Source: Letharia columbiana (taxonomy: Eukaryota > Ascomycota > Lecanoromycetes > Lecanorales > Parmeliaceae). From it: 64,000 nt of DNA. A program made the translations under genes and the position numbers. Under the pieces are notes generated by a model. The model ran no database searches and was not told the DNA's origin. It worked only from the letters and a program-made list of their open reading frames with translations. The stretch is taken from contig NW_023501075.1 of assembly GCF_014066305.1 (NCBI RefSeq), forward strand, positions 387,001 through 451,000. The letters are read 5' to 3'. This document shows positions 21,117-31,819 of this stretch, piece by piece (positions within the stretch are counted from its first letter, which is position 1; every line of letters begins with the position of its first letter).

Positions 21117-22216
21117 TCATACATAGCCTTCCCACCCCTCGACCTGCCCAACGTGCTCCTCGACGTACCGCCCCCACGGCGTAACCGGGCTCCGCAGGCC
21201 GAACTGCACGCCCGATATGTCCAGGGCGTAGTCCTCGCCGTTCTTCAAGAAGACGTGCAGCACGCGGTGCTTGTCTTTGGCCGCCTGCCAGTCTTGCCGG
21301 ATGAAACGGCGCCGCAGCGTCTTGAGGGAGAGGGTGACTTGGCGGATTTCGGTGGCTAGGTCTGAATGAGACGTCAGCGGGTTGGCACAAGGTCGTGGCT
21401 TTGCTACTTACCTTTCAGTTGCTCCTTCACGGCCTTGCCCATTTCTCCGGTATGTCCGCTGCCGATCAGACACGCTAGGTATGCTCGCTCGTCTTCACTG
21501 TTCGCAGGCATGGTTTGCAGGAGTGCGATGGCATCGGTGGTTCGTGGCGCAGCGTCCGATTCGTGCAGTATCATGTGGTTGCGGTTGAGGCTGCCGCTCT
21601 CTAGCATTGTCATCACTAGGGTTTGACAGTACCCGTAGTATTCCTTCTGGAGCGCTTCCCCGGCTTCGTACAGCTTTCGCCGAGCTTGGGCGGCCGTGCA
21701 CGCCGCTTCGTGCAAGGACCGGTTGGCGGTTTGGCAGGTCGGGCTGCAATAGTAGGTGCTCGCGACGAGACCTTCGGTGCTGGAGGGCGCTGCTTCGCAT
21801 CCTTTGCATGCTTCTGTTGTCAGATGATGGCATGAGGCACAGGGATGGGCCGGATTGTCGGGTTGGGTAGGGGCTTTGTGGGCTTCGTCGGCGTTGACCT
21901 GGCGGGGATGGGGTTCGCTGGGTTCGGGTTCGCGGGACTGGAGTTCGCGCGTTTGGACTCCGTCGCTTCGGAAGTCGGATCCTTGGAGTTCGGGTCTTTG
22001 GAGTTGGAGGGACTGGAATTCGCGGACTGCTTGGATTGCCTTGCACAAGGCTTTGTGGTGGTGCCAGTCAGCTTTCTGGCAGGATGCACTGCAGTACTTT
22101 GTCGTCGCCACTAGCCCTCCGGAGGTGGGATCTTCTGTTTTGCAACCCTTGCATACCAGTGTTGCTAAACGTCCGCATCGTGCGCACTTAAGTATATTTG
22201 GGACAAGTTCGTCCAT
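21117..22216 (-). CDS. Double MYND-type zinc-finger protein
   Basis: A 349 aa protein with two MYND fingers, zinc-binding modules for protein-protein contacts. Exon 1 is 22216-21412 and exon 2 is 21361-21117; the 50 bp intron (21362-21411) removes a stop. Finger 1: CARCGRLATLVCKGC then KYCSASCQKADWHHHKALC. Finger 2: CASCHHLTTEACKGC then YYCSPTCQTANRSLHEAAC. The fingers are separated by a Pro/Glu/Arg linker of about 60 residues. The C-terminal half is helical and ends FLKNGEDYALDISGVQFGLR, PWGRYVEEHVGQ. I chose the Met at 22216 (CACCATGG context) over 22231. No SET domain is visible, so it is not an SMYD methyltransferase. The exact role is unknown. Confidence 0.85.
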
Positions 22217-22980
22217 GGTGTAGAGAAGCAATAAGGCGTGCTGGCGAGCCGTGAAAAATAAGAAGTGTTGACAATGGAATGCTGCGGCGGAGTTGAGATG
22301 TGAAGATAGGGAAACAGAGCCGGATGGGAATGGTAGTCAACCCTCTCTGAAAGGGAAGGAGGTTGGCAGGCAGAAAGATTTTTTGAGAGTTTTCAAGAAG
22401 TATTTGATGGTCGAAAGGAGAGACAGTCCTTGGGCACGGGAAGTCAAATATGCCGGCAGCAGCTTAAGTATACCTTAGAGCCTAAATGAGCACATCGGAA
22501 GCTGCTAGAAGGTGTTGCTTTGTTTTGAACCTGCTGCTGGCTGGAACAAACCTTGAGCCGCACTCCATTTCGAGTCTTCGTCACATGACTCAGCCCTGCA
22601 GAATTTCTTCCATGGGCAGGTACCTTACACTCACAAATACTCACTCCGCACATCTCCTCTCCCACCCTGTCGCCCTCCACACACCATCACCATCCGTGCT
22701 ATCGTCATACACAGCATTCCACATGGCTTGCGGTCCGATGACAACAGAAGCACTCCACAGCTTTGTGGACGTCCTTGCCTCCAGGGACTTCGCGTCCTCC
22801 GACTTCATCGGTCCTCTTCCCACTACCCCCCAATTCCTGTGCAGTGGAATATGGATCGCAGGAGGGCTCTCCAGTGTATTTGGGGGTCCAATCATGGTCT
22901 GCTGTGTGTTCCCACTTATTACGCCATGCCATGATCCACATCAAACTCTCCATGTTTGAAGACGCCCTCGCGTCCAAACT
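22217..22980. other. Intergenic or unresolved sequence
   Basis: Several overlapping open frames but none with a convincing start or recognisable content. The minus-strand segment around 22640-22900 (TKLWSASVVIGPQAMWNAVY) has protein-like composition and could be a 3' exon of the possible gene at 22981-23683. Confidence 0.3.
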
Positions 22981-23683
22981 CTACAAAGTATTCGATGTTG
23001 ACGCGATCAGAGGAGCCATCATGAAGTCCTTGTCGATACGGATCGAAGGGCTGCGTCCTTCACCGACACACCTTGTGCGCCCACTGAAACCACCGGTGCC
23101 GCAAATCTGGTTGGCGGACGTCATTTCATAAAGCTGTGGAATCATCGAGCTAGTCGTCATCTCGGAGCAGCAATCCGCTCTTTGCCTGAGTCGCAATCAT
23201 CAGGGTATTGCGGATGCAGCAACGTTGCAACGTGTGTGTAGGCAGTGTATCGATGTGCGACGGCTGTGCGTGAGGTGTCTTCAGCAATGGAAATTCCACC
23301 GGGTACCAAAGAGATGGTATTGCCGGAGGGCATTCTAGTCCAGGCAATTTGAGCTAGCCCAGCCGCCATCGACCGTAAGCTCCCCCTTGATAGTGGAAAA
23401 GAAGCCAGATCGCTGACAGCATCCAGGCCTGCAATCCCTCACAGCTGCGCCACTGATCAAAATGTCCCAGACGACTGACCGAAAATGACCCCTTGAGTTC
23501 GATATCAAAGATCTCTCCGACGCCTTTGCGTGGCATTGCGCGCCGACGAAAGCAACGTGATGGTAGTTTTTCCCCTTTGTGAAACAGCAAGACACGAAGC
23601 ATGATAGAGAAAAGTATGCATGAGAACAAAGCTCCCAACAGGATCGCTGACGAAACACTAGTTATGGGTTCTATGCGATACAA
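22981..23683 (-). other. Possible multi-exon gene, unidentified membrane/secreted protein
   Basis: Three minus-strand segments in different frames look protein-like and could be exons. A Met at 23683 begins SAILLGALFSCILFSIMLRV, a likely membrane segment, followed by GEIFDIELKGSFS before a GT. The next is MAAGLAQIAWTRMPSGNTIS plus EDTSRTAVAHRYTAYTHVAT. The last is QLYEMTSANQICGTGGFSGR plus PSIRIDKDFMM to a stop at 22981. I do not recognise the family, and splice sites are only partly convincing. It may be a decayed gene. Confidence 0.3.
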
Positions 23684-24208
23684 TCACCATTTGATAGGTA
23701 CTTGCAGTTCTTAACATTCTCTCAGCCCTTGTGGGGGGGGCACGGCGCAGGGCTCTCGAGCTTGCGCGCCCCATTCTTTCAGAAGCATAGGCTTCCAGAG
23801 TATCTCCCAGAATTCAGGTCATGGCATCTCCCAATTCTAGAATCTCGGAGCGTGTTTTGTCAAGTGCTGTGCAGTCTCTTGATGAAAAAGGTTGGCCGTA
23901 TGACAAAGAAGAAAGGGAACCTCCACCGCGGAACGGTTCCGATCGGTCATGTAGGACGTCACGTGAGGGTACTTTCCTTCACTATAAAGTACTACCTCTC
24001 AATTCATCAAGCTTTAATCTAAATGCGTTGCTCCCAGTACAAAACCTCCACTTGCTAAACTGCTACTCTATCTTATAATCACCTCTAGATGAGCAAAAAG
24101 CCTTGACCTTTACCAGCAGATAGCTAAGTCTTCTCCCTTTCTTGGCTCCATCTGCTATGTTTTCCCACCAGACTTCATCGTCTTGATTGGCCGGAACAAC
24201 AACAAAGT
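23684..24208. other. Intergenic
   Basis: No recognisable gene; contains a G9 run near 23732. Confidence 0.4.
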
Positions 24209-24734
24209 GTGTTGTCTAAGCCAAGTATACTTCCAATTGATATTATCCTCAAATTGACCTCCACCTGGTCCAGTACGCACACCACTCTGGATGCCACTCT
24301 GTGGCCACGACTCCCTCTAGATATCCTGTCCGTCACCATCGAAAACACCGCAGACCGGGAAACACTTGAGATTGGGCGCGAGGCGACAAAGGAATCGAGC
24401 TCCCTGCGCCATGTTGCTATCTGGAAAAGCTACAAAACACACGATCTGCGAGAAAAATATCTTGCGTGCTCCCGAGAATACTAGTAACCACGATTCGTAC
24501 ACCTCCTTGGGAGACGATGAAGCGAGTGACTGCACTCCCAATAGGGCCGGACGACCAAAGCGCCAACTCTTCCTTGAGTTTAAGAGGTACTCCTATCAAA
24601 GTTTCACACCATACGTTCGGCGCCTGCACCTCCAATTCTATCTTGCTCCGTCGGATCAGCCAAAAGATCTAGTACGCTCGGAATACGTCAGACATGCTTC
24701 GGACACGGTCCTAGCTGAGGCAAAAGCCCTTTAG
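24209..24734 (+). pseudogene. F-box-like orphan-family relic
   Basis: Begins with LWPRLPLDILSVTIENTADR, which resembles the F-box-like start (LPxxLL..I) of large fungal orphan families. The reading then shifts between two overlapping frames (24209-24484 and 24366-24734) and reaches YVRRLHLQFYLAPSDQPKDL, a beta-strand-like segment typical of these proteins, then a stop at 24734. No single frame covers the unit, so it is most likely decayed. Family assignment is by resemblance only. Confidence 0.35.
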
Positions 24735-25497
24735 GAGATCGAACATTATTGGGGAACACGGGCCGGGGAAACCCGCTCGCGATTGGAGGTCGGGTTGGGG
24801 CGGGGTTTCTAGCAGGCATTCCGGCCGACTTGCATCCCTAGATCTCTTCTTTGAGCAAGAGTAAGTAATTTAAATGTGTCTTGGGTTTTGGACCATTTCC
24901 AGAGTTCCCAAATAGTTGACTAAGTCCAATTGCTCCTTGCAGCAACTGTCCCTGTCGACGATGATATTCGAAGGTCTAGCCAAGAAAAACGACATTCAGA
25001 ACTTTTTCTTTCAGGATCCCAATTTCTAAGATTTAGGATTGAATTACTTGAAGTCGCTTGGATAGGTCGTGCTTGAGGGTCCACAACCCACTCTCACACT
25101 GTCATGGAGCGCGTTCGTGTATGCACCATACCTCAGTGTTGCAACTGCTGCCCAGATCTTCAAGAGCCAGCTTCCATATGTGTATGTGGGGAGAAACTTG
25201 GCTGATGCCATCGACCGTGCCAGTAAGCTCGAGCGTTGGACCCAATCGAGCGCAAGGTATACGAATCTGTGAGCGATGCAAGGATGCCAACCTCATGACG
25301 CAGCGATTGCCTCTCTGACAGGGGAAAGATGGAGATTGGTGGAGTCTTGTAATTGCGTACTGGTTGGATATCAACGAAACTCGAATGGACATGATCGTTG
25401 AGGGGACTGAAATTGATGGCAAGAGGTCCTTAAGTGGAACAGTACTTGGAAAGAAGACCTCTGCAGCTGTCGCCAAGGAGACGGGGAGTCAGGTTCT
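24735..25497. other. Unresolved, probably relic sequence
   Basis: Contains small frames (for example SAFVYAPYLSVATAAQIFKS at about 25110) that I cannot assign. May hold the decayed 5' part of the monooxygenase relic that follows. Confidence 0.3.
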
Positions 25498-26676
25498 GCC
25501 GATGAAGTAAGAACCAAGACCCTCCTCATCGATAGACGCGAAGAGCACGTTCGTGTTGGCCAAGCGGACGGGATACAGTCTCGGAGTCTGGAGATATTTG
25601 ATAGCTTCAATACCGCGAACAACATTTGGAAAAAACTTGTGTCACATGGTGGAGGTCAATCGTTTTCCTTGATGGCTCTTTGGTTGCATCCAGAAATTGA
25701 CGCATGGTCCACGCCAGATGTCGATGCGGGTATGATACTTTGACTCCACTCGCCAGATTCCATGCAAACTTTGATGCTGTTGCACAGAACCCTGACGATG
25801 ATGGACTTATCCAGCCGGCTTCAAGGATTAGTCGAATACCATCCCCAGGCATCTTTCGTTTCTTACAAGGGGTGTTGCTAGCACAACACCGCATCGAAGG
25901 GATTTTCCTGGAGTCACTTGCCAAGTACAGTAACGTTGAGGTCCAACGCAATGTAGAGCCAACAAGTATTACCCACAAACCTAGCGGACCTGAGAATCAG
26001 AGCGCGTACCCAGTCACGGTCAGAATCGCGCAGGTAGGAACAGAGACATTATCGTATCCAGTCGCAAAGCCTACCAGCAACGGAGCGGTAGAGGTCGATG
26101 GCCAGAACCAAAAGAGGAAGCTCAATTTTATCCATGAGGAGCCAGCAACGAAGGAGGTCATGAGGCCAATGATCAGCCGCGATGGCGTACATAGCTGGAC
26201 AAGATCGCAGGATGCGGATTGAGGACACAAAGTTCCGAAACTCATATCAAGAGTCAGCCGCATCTTGCAACAAATACACCGCTCGGCCAGCACTTCCTGA
26301 GTTTTGCGGTCATCAACCACTGCGATGCACGATCTTGGCACTTTGGCGAACTGCTCAAAGCCGGCGACCTCTTCGCCGTCGTGCTATTTGCTGGTGGTGT
26401 CTCCAAGACCGATCAAATTCATAGGGTACATAAATCCGCCGCAGTACTGGCTAATGTGGTCATTCCATTGGTACAATATCACATCAGCGGTGGCGGCCAG
26501 CAGGCAATATACGACGTCGCTGACATCCTGACTATTCATTCAGCGCCCGGGCAGCAGGTTGAATACTCCCAGAACTGTTACGCCCCTTCTATGAGGAGCT
26601 TGGTAGTCACATATTGCGTATGTATCGCTCCAAGGTGTCCTTCATCTTGAAGGACAATCAAGGGTCCCCACTTTGA
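25498..26676 (+). pseudogene. FAD-dependent phenol 2-monooxygenase-like relic
   Basis: Fragments of an aromatic hydroxylase of the phenol-2-monooxygenase group are readable: TLLIDRREEHVRVGQADGIQ then SRSLEIFDSF (about 25520-25610), PGIFRFLQGVLLAQHRIEGI (about 25850), AYPVTVRIAQVG (about 26005) and RDGVHSWTRSQ (about 26180). The C-terminal thioredoxin-like domain follows almost at once: NTPLGQHFLSFAVINHCDAR, SWHFGELLKAGDLFAVVLFAG (in parts), DILTIHSAPG, and after one more shift LPELLRPFYEELGS to a stop at 26676. Between DGVHSWTR and the C-terminal domain about 200-300 residues (the second FAD motif and substrate domain) are missing, as is the N-terminal GxGxxG. An internally deleted pseudogene. 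Confidence 0.7.
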
Positions 26677-26718
26677 TTTGAGTTCGGGGAAGCCTCGGCA
26701 AGTCTTTCTCGTAATCTA

Positions 26719-27058
26719 CTCGTATCCACTAGGATTTACAATCTCCAAAATTTAATTCTTATAATTTACCACTCCACCTAACACAATATTAAAAACTAGG
26801 AAAAAATAAAAAAGAACGTAAAATATAATTATTGAAGAATTAAGAACTATTATAATCGAGTAAATTAATAAAGTTATATAATAGTATATTAATATATAAT
26901 CGTCGAAGTTTATTACGCTATTATATAAATTTATTATTATTACCTCGATTTTAAAAGTTCTTAAAACTATAAAAATCGCATTTTATATTCTCTTAGAATT
27001 TTTGGGTTTTTTATTATGATGTCGTGGATTAGAGACTGCAAATCCTAGTGAATACGAG
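26719..27058. mobile_element. AT-rich MITE-like element with 28 bp inverted repeats
   Basis: A 340 bp, strongly AT-rich block. The left end CTCGTATCCACTAGGATTTA and the right end (reverse complement CTCGTATTCACTAGGATTTG) form terminal inverted repeats of about 28 bp; the differences are all transitions. Each end is flanked by TA (26717-26718 and 27059-27060), as expected for a Tc1/mariner-type target site. There is no open frame. The low GC and transition differences fit RIP-type mutation of a non-autonomous DNA transposon. It sits immediately downstream of the monooxygenase relic. Confidence 0.7.
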
Positions 27059-27131
27059 TAAACGAGTTGGAACAGCATGGTTAGACTTGCCGTTGCCAAG
27101 CAAATAACGAGTCATCATCAACACACGTCCA

Positions 27132-27133
<2 letters not shown>

Positions 27134-27169
<36 letters not shown>
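27134..27169 (+). repeat. (CAT)12 microsatellite
   Basis: Twelve perfect CAT units. It generates poly-His and poly-Asp runs in overlapping open frames that I do not consider genes. Confidence 0.9.
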
Positions 27170-27715
27170 TATCCTCATCACCAAGAAGATGGGTACTGTA
27201 ATATGACTCTTGGGATGTCTGTAAAGACTGAGGAGGCAGTGGCCATGAAACTGGTGATGCTAGTAACCGCTCCAGAAGCACTGGCAAGAAAACTTCTACC
27301 GAAAATCCAACAGTAGTAAATGGGGCGGTTGCAGCATAAACCCTGCAAGACCAGGCCAAACATGCAAGCCATCGTTGCATCCCGCTGCACCTACAACGCC
27401 CTCACTCTCATGCCCCTCATACAACATAGCCGACGCTAAAAGGATGGGGAAGTGCAAATGTAACCGGCGCAGACCGCGCGTATCTTCGAATCCGTCAAAA
27501 TGTCTCCTCTTTCATCTTCAGTATATGTTGTAACCTGCGACGGTTGGGCGCATCGCATTCTCTCGGTGCTCTGTTTATATATACGGTATTTCTGCGCTGT
27601 CGTTGCTAATCTTCCGTTGTGAATTGCTGCGACCATGGCCACCAGGGCTTATCGCATTGCGCAACCGTACTAATTTCTGTCTGTCGATCCCGGTCAGTAC
27701 ACGCGGACCATTACA
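27170..27715. other. Intergenic, glycosyltransferase upstream region
   Basis: No coding content recognised. Confidence 0.4.
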
Positions 27716-29200
27716 ATGATTTCGTCTCGCAATCGTATCGTTACTCTTATGCTTCTCTCCCTGGCTGCCAGCACTCTTCTTGTGCATCTCTACTTTAGGA
27801 CCAGTACCGCGCCACCACAAGATAGTGTTGCCCCTAAAGGAAGCAAACAACAAGACCCATGCCGACAGAGGTTAGGCCGTCTAAAAGATCTGAATGTCAA
27901 ATTTCCTATCAAATACGCTCGGCGCGATATCAAAATCAAGCCCCGATTGGGAGCGCAACGTCCTTCTGTCACCAATGTCGATGAACCACTGTTCCCGAAG
28001 CTACAGATCGTTGACCCAGGGAAAGATCCTATGTTAGAACATTGCATGCCGCCTTTGTCGTTGGAAGTCTCTCCCTTTCCCAAAAAGGAGTCAGTTGATG
28101 CCTCGCATGTATTGTTCGGCATGTCCACACTCCTCAGCCGTCTCGAGGATTCTATACCATTTCTCGAGCGCTGGCTGGCGCACACTGGTGCCAACTTGTT
28201 CGTCATTGTTGTCAACTCAGAAGAGGACCGAAAACCGGATAAGAAGAAGATGTCCAAGCTGCAATCACACATGCGTGATCTCGGCATCAAGACTACGCTC
28301 GTTGGACCGCTGGATGAACAAGACGATATGCCACTGCGGTACTTTTCTCTAGTCAAACTATTGTATAGCAAACGCGACAAGGGAACTCAGTGGATTGGGA
28401 TTGTGGACGATGACACCTTTTTCCCTTCAATGCACTCTCTGATCAACACGCTCGGCAACTACGACTCCAGACTGCAGCAATATGTCGGCGGCATTTCAGA
28501 AGAATGGTGGTCCGTCGTTCTCTACGGCCTCATGGCCTTTGGCGGTGCTGGTCTCTTCCTCTCCCTCCCAATGGCTGCGATGATCGATTCCGAGTACCAG
28601 GCCTGCAGGGAACAATCCAGTTCCGGCGCGGGGGATATGCGCATTCAGGAGTGTATCCAGTGGCATAGCCATGTCAAATTGACGCCTATCCCTGGCCTTC
28701 ACCAAATGGATATGGGCGGTGACCTCTCGGGAGTTTACGAAAGCGGATGGAGGCCGCTTTCTCTGCATCACTGGAAGGCGGATTGGTGGGATGACCAGCG
28801 CCGGGAGAATTGGGTCCCACTCGACGTCATGCATCTCGTCGCCGATGTCTGCGGGGAATGTTTCCTGCAGCGATGGCATTTTGGCGAGGATACAGTCCTC
28901 AGTAATGGCTACTCTATCGCTACATACGCGAAAGGAATTACCAAAGAGGAGCTGCAGAAACCAGAGCATACGTGGCTGGGACCCAGACCGGTACCGGATA
29001 CGTTCAACCCTGGTTACGTTCATTCGATTGGAACGATAAGGGAGCCGCTGAAGCTTGAGGAGGAGAAGATTCAGTATATGTTTTTGGATGCCCAGGTGGT
29101 TGATGGGGGCGTGAGGCAGTATTATCTTCACAAGGGATTGGGGGATGAATTGGATACGCTGGTTGAGTTGTTTTGGAGTGGGAAGGCGGAGAGGGTCTGA
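27716..29200 (+). CDS. Fungal type II membrane glycosyltransferase, fringe/GT31-like
   Basis: A 494 aa single-exon protein. Residues about 8-27 (IVTLMLLSLAASTLLVHLYF) form a signal anchor, followed by a basic stem, so a Golgi type II topology is likely. The catalytic region contains WIGIVDDDTFFPSMHSLINT with the DDD metal/nucleotide-sugar motif at residues 231-233, then QYVGGISEEWW and YGLMAFGGAGLFLSLPMA, the order seen in fringe-like (GT31/DUF604-type) enzymes. Later blocks include HQMDMGGDLSGVYESGWRPL and LQRWHFGEDTVLSNGYSIA. The frame is intact and begins at the first ATG. The sugar donor and acceptor cannot be told from sequence. Family naming is by motif recognition, without a search. 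Confidence 0.85.
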   Translation: MISSRNRIVTLMLLSLAASTLLVHLYFRTSTAPPQDSVAPKGSKQQDPCRQRLGRLKDLNVKFPIKYARRDIKIKPRLGAQRPSVTNVDEPLFPKLQIVDPGKDPMLEHCMPPLSLEVSPFPKKESVDASHVLFGMSTLLSRLEDSIPFLERWLAHTGANLFVIVVNSEEDRKPDKKKMSKLQSHMRDLGIKTTLVGPLDEQDDMPLRYFSLVKLLYSKRDKGTQWIGIVDDDTFFPSMHSLINTLGNYDSRLQQYVGGISEEWWSVVLYGLMAFGGAGLFLSLPMAAMIDSEYQACREQSSSGAGDMRIQECIQWHSHVKLTPIPGLHQMDMGGDLSGVYESGWRPLSLHHWKADWWDDQRRENWVPLDVMHLVADVCGECFLQRWHFGEDTVLSNGYSIATYAKGITKEELQKPEHTWLGPRPVPDTFNPGYVHSIGTIREPLKLEEEKIQYMFLDAQVVDGGVRQYYLHKGLGDELDTLVELFWSGKAERV

Positions 29201-30056
29201 TGATACGATATATTAGTACTGATGCAGGCTTTACGCTCGGCAATAGGATTCTGCCTTCGAGCCTGCCTCGGGAGGTTGTCTATGTGGGGAGCTTCTGGCC
29301 CGGATCCTAAGAATGCCATCGGCTTCAAGACATCCGTAACGGCCTCCGCTGGGAGGTGTTGGAGATGAGGAGTGGTCGCGCCTGGAAGAGCGCGAGGGTT
29401 TCTGCAGCTGGGGAGATGAGTGAAGAGGAAGTCGTGTTCGAAGATACAGATGCTCATCATTTTGTATGAGAAGAACTCGTGTGGTGCGGCGTTCTTGAAC
29501 CTGGTTGGTAAACCTCAATTTGCGCCTGGGTATGTTCCCCACGGCGCCAACAGCGAATCTTACTTCGGGTACTATGTACGTATAGAATAGGCGCATTGCC
29601 CCATATACTGTACGCTAGGATTCCGGTTGACCTGCAGATGATCCCTTCCTCGATTACAAGAACTTATCTCTAAGATACTGACAACGCTCAAGCTGGGATA
29701 CTCGAGTCAGTGCTAGATGACATGGCTACGACCTGTTTGGTGTTTTCGTTCGGTACAAGCCAGCAGCAAGAATAATACTCCCGCTGCATTCCTACACTCG
29801 ACGCCGCCGCTTCCGAGGAATCCAGAGGACGTCATTACTTTGCCGGCGGGTTTGTGTACCAGTATCGGCCAGTCGAATATCTGCTAAGATCGGTTGGAAT
29901 CCGGAGCCGAGGAAAAAGAAAAATGCGGTTGCGGGGATGTTTGCCTCACGACCGACTCTGCTGCACGGGCCGATTTCTGGGGTAAGGGAAAATTTAGATG
30001 ACAATTCATGCGTGCAATTCTGCTTTAGTATTCTGTTGATACTGGGCTGGCCTCGT
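29201..30056. other. Intergenic or unresolved
   Basis: About 850 bp. Some frames at 29230-29460 have mildly protein-like composition (for example DIRNGLRWEVLEM on the plus strand), but nothing can be assigned. Confidence 0.35.
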
Positions 30057-30813
30057 CTAGATGGTTTTTGAACCATTCGACCATGCTCTGTACAGTCGGT
30101 ATTGCCTGAACCCGGTCTTCACCAGCTTATTCTCGCAATAGCTGGCTTCCACACAATGTGTATAGCCCCCAGGCTGTGCAGAGTGCGAAGGGGCTCCAGT
30201 AACCGACTCGGGCGAGGACTCATAGGCTTTGGTATCAGTATTTTGTCCGTCGCTGGCATCGTTGTCGTCCGCTGGTGCGTCGTCTTCGGTGGCTTCATTT
30301 TGGTTGATGTTCGCTTTCGGTGACTCTCCCTTTGTGTCTGCTTCGTCTTTGGTAGTAGTCTCTTCTTTGTTCTCGATATCGCCTTGGTTTTCGGTGCATA
30401 CCCCTCCTTCAGTAGTGCTTGCGTCCATGCCATGACTGATCTCCATTGCGATATCTAGTTCTGATAGTGGTGGGATCGGAGACCATGTGTCACGAGACAG
30501 ATACTGCGTCAACAATGCCCAGCAGAATCTCGGCAGATCATCGCCGGCAACAACGAAGCCATTTTCGAAGTAGGGTGACTCAGATTCAGCGGCGTATGCA
30601 TCATCGATAACACCTATAGTGGTAGTCCTCGTATTCCCACAGCAGGACAATCTCCATCACATGTCGTATAAATTTCTTTGCGGTGTCATTTGCTGCCAGA
30701 ACGGGTAAGGCATGACCTTCCCCTAGATTCTCGAACACATTGGCTGATAGAATTGGTCCACAGGAATTGGTGCGGATCAACAGTCCCGTTGTATAAGACT
30801 TGACTAGCCTCAC
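30057..30813 (-). pseudogene. F-box-like orphan-family gene, probably broken
   Basis: Two minus-strand frames adjoin. One is 30813-30601 with LLIRTNSCGPILSANVFENL then LPVLAANDTAKKFIRHVMEI. The other is about 30620-30057 with ENGFVVAGDDLPRFCWALLT, an acidic Glu/Asp/Thr-rich stretch of about 70 residues, and ASYCENKLVKTGFRQYRLYR. The content resembles the middle of the F-box-like orphan proteins, including the one at 31820-33153 (compare FVITCDELPAFCRSL there). An intron near 30620 could join the frames, but no good site pair is seen and no proper start is found. Confidence 0.4.
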
Positions 30814-31819
30814 GCTCTATCTTTCTATTGGTACGGGGGATCGAAGGGTGGAATTTGTATCTATGATCCTCCTGCGGAGAGTCCTAAATGGCTGAGTCAG
30901 TCAGGTCTCAAGACATCAAGCACAATGAGTTACGTGCTACGTCAGGCTCTTTGATGACAACCTTACGTGTACTTTCCTGAGAGTAGGTGCCGATATATAG
31001 TGTCCCAAAGTTCCCGCGGCAAAAATCAGGAACGGGATTGACATCGGGACCAGAGGCAGGGTAGCAGGTTGTTTTGAGCGTCGGGTAATATCATCTGGAC
31101 AGACCGCAGCCCAGTACTCCTCCCATTCATCCATGTTGCAATCGTCAACTAAGTGGCGTTGAGGGTATTGGAAATCAGGTTGCAGGAGACGTGGTACAGG
31201 TTGGAAGGTTGCAAGGTTGAAGTAGGATTGGGATCCAAAACCTTGGCAACGCTAGGATACATCCCTTCGGCTGGCAGTTTTGCGACCTTGGCCTGGGGGT
31301 AAATTTCTACTGAGAGTAGGCTTGGTACGCCTGCCAGATTGCCTGCCGAAGGGATGAAGCACATTAAGTGACAAGGAGAATCTGCAGTTCTTCAGAATAT
31401 ATGGCTAATTGAAGATGTTTGCTGAGAATTGTAGTCAAGAGTTGGTCTCATAGGCTTGTTTGTGGGAATCTGTTTGCCAGTCTTCGGGTTTGTGGCCCTT
31501 AATGCGATCTGTACCTGGGTTGCTACGACCTCGTCGTCGTGCGTTGTGCCGAGTGACCGCGGTTCCAATAGCTGATCTTGATCAAGGGTTGCCCATGCCG
31601 CTTGACTTCGGGGAACAGAGCCGCGGGTCATATCGAGTTTGGATTCTTGGGAGTGGGAATGCAAGTCCTCCTCTACAGGAGAACTTGCTTTTCTGAAACA
31701 CCGACCCAAATCACAATAATATCACTATTCTTTTTGTTTCCACACCCATTCCGGGATATACGATTCGCGTTTGAGAATCTCAATGTCTGACTCGGGATCC
31801 AGGCGATCGGCCATATTCA
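30814..31819 (-). other. Unassigned minus-strand open frames
   Basis: Three frames have protein-like composition: DEWEEYWAAVCPDDITRRSK (31134 down to 30937), GVPSLLSVEIYPQAKVAKLP (31364-31149) and GTTHDDEVVATQVQIALRAT (31709-31392). They could be exons of one gene lying upstream of the F-box-like unit, or decayed sequence. I cannot assign a function or a confident exon structure. Confidence 0.25.

Noticed and set aside
16573..26676. Secondary-metabolite cluster (SDR, GNAT, P450, FAD monooxygenase within 10 kb)
   Set aside because: Three of the four are broken, no backbone synthase is present, and a MYND gene and F-box-like relic interrupt the group.
27077..27380. Poly-His (plus) and poly-Asp (minus) open frames
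   Set aside because: Both are produced by the (CAT)12 microsatellite and have no other gene-like property.
28496..29131. Minus-strand frame of 211 aa
   Set aside because: Antisense shadow of the glycosyltransferase.
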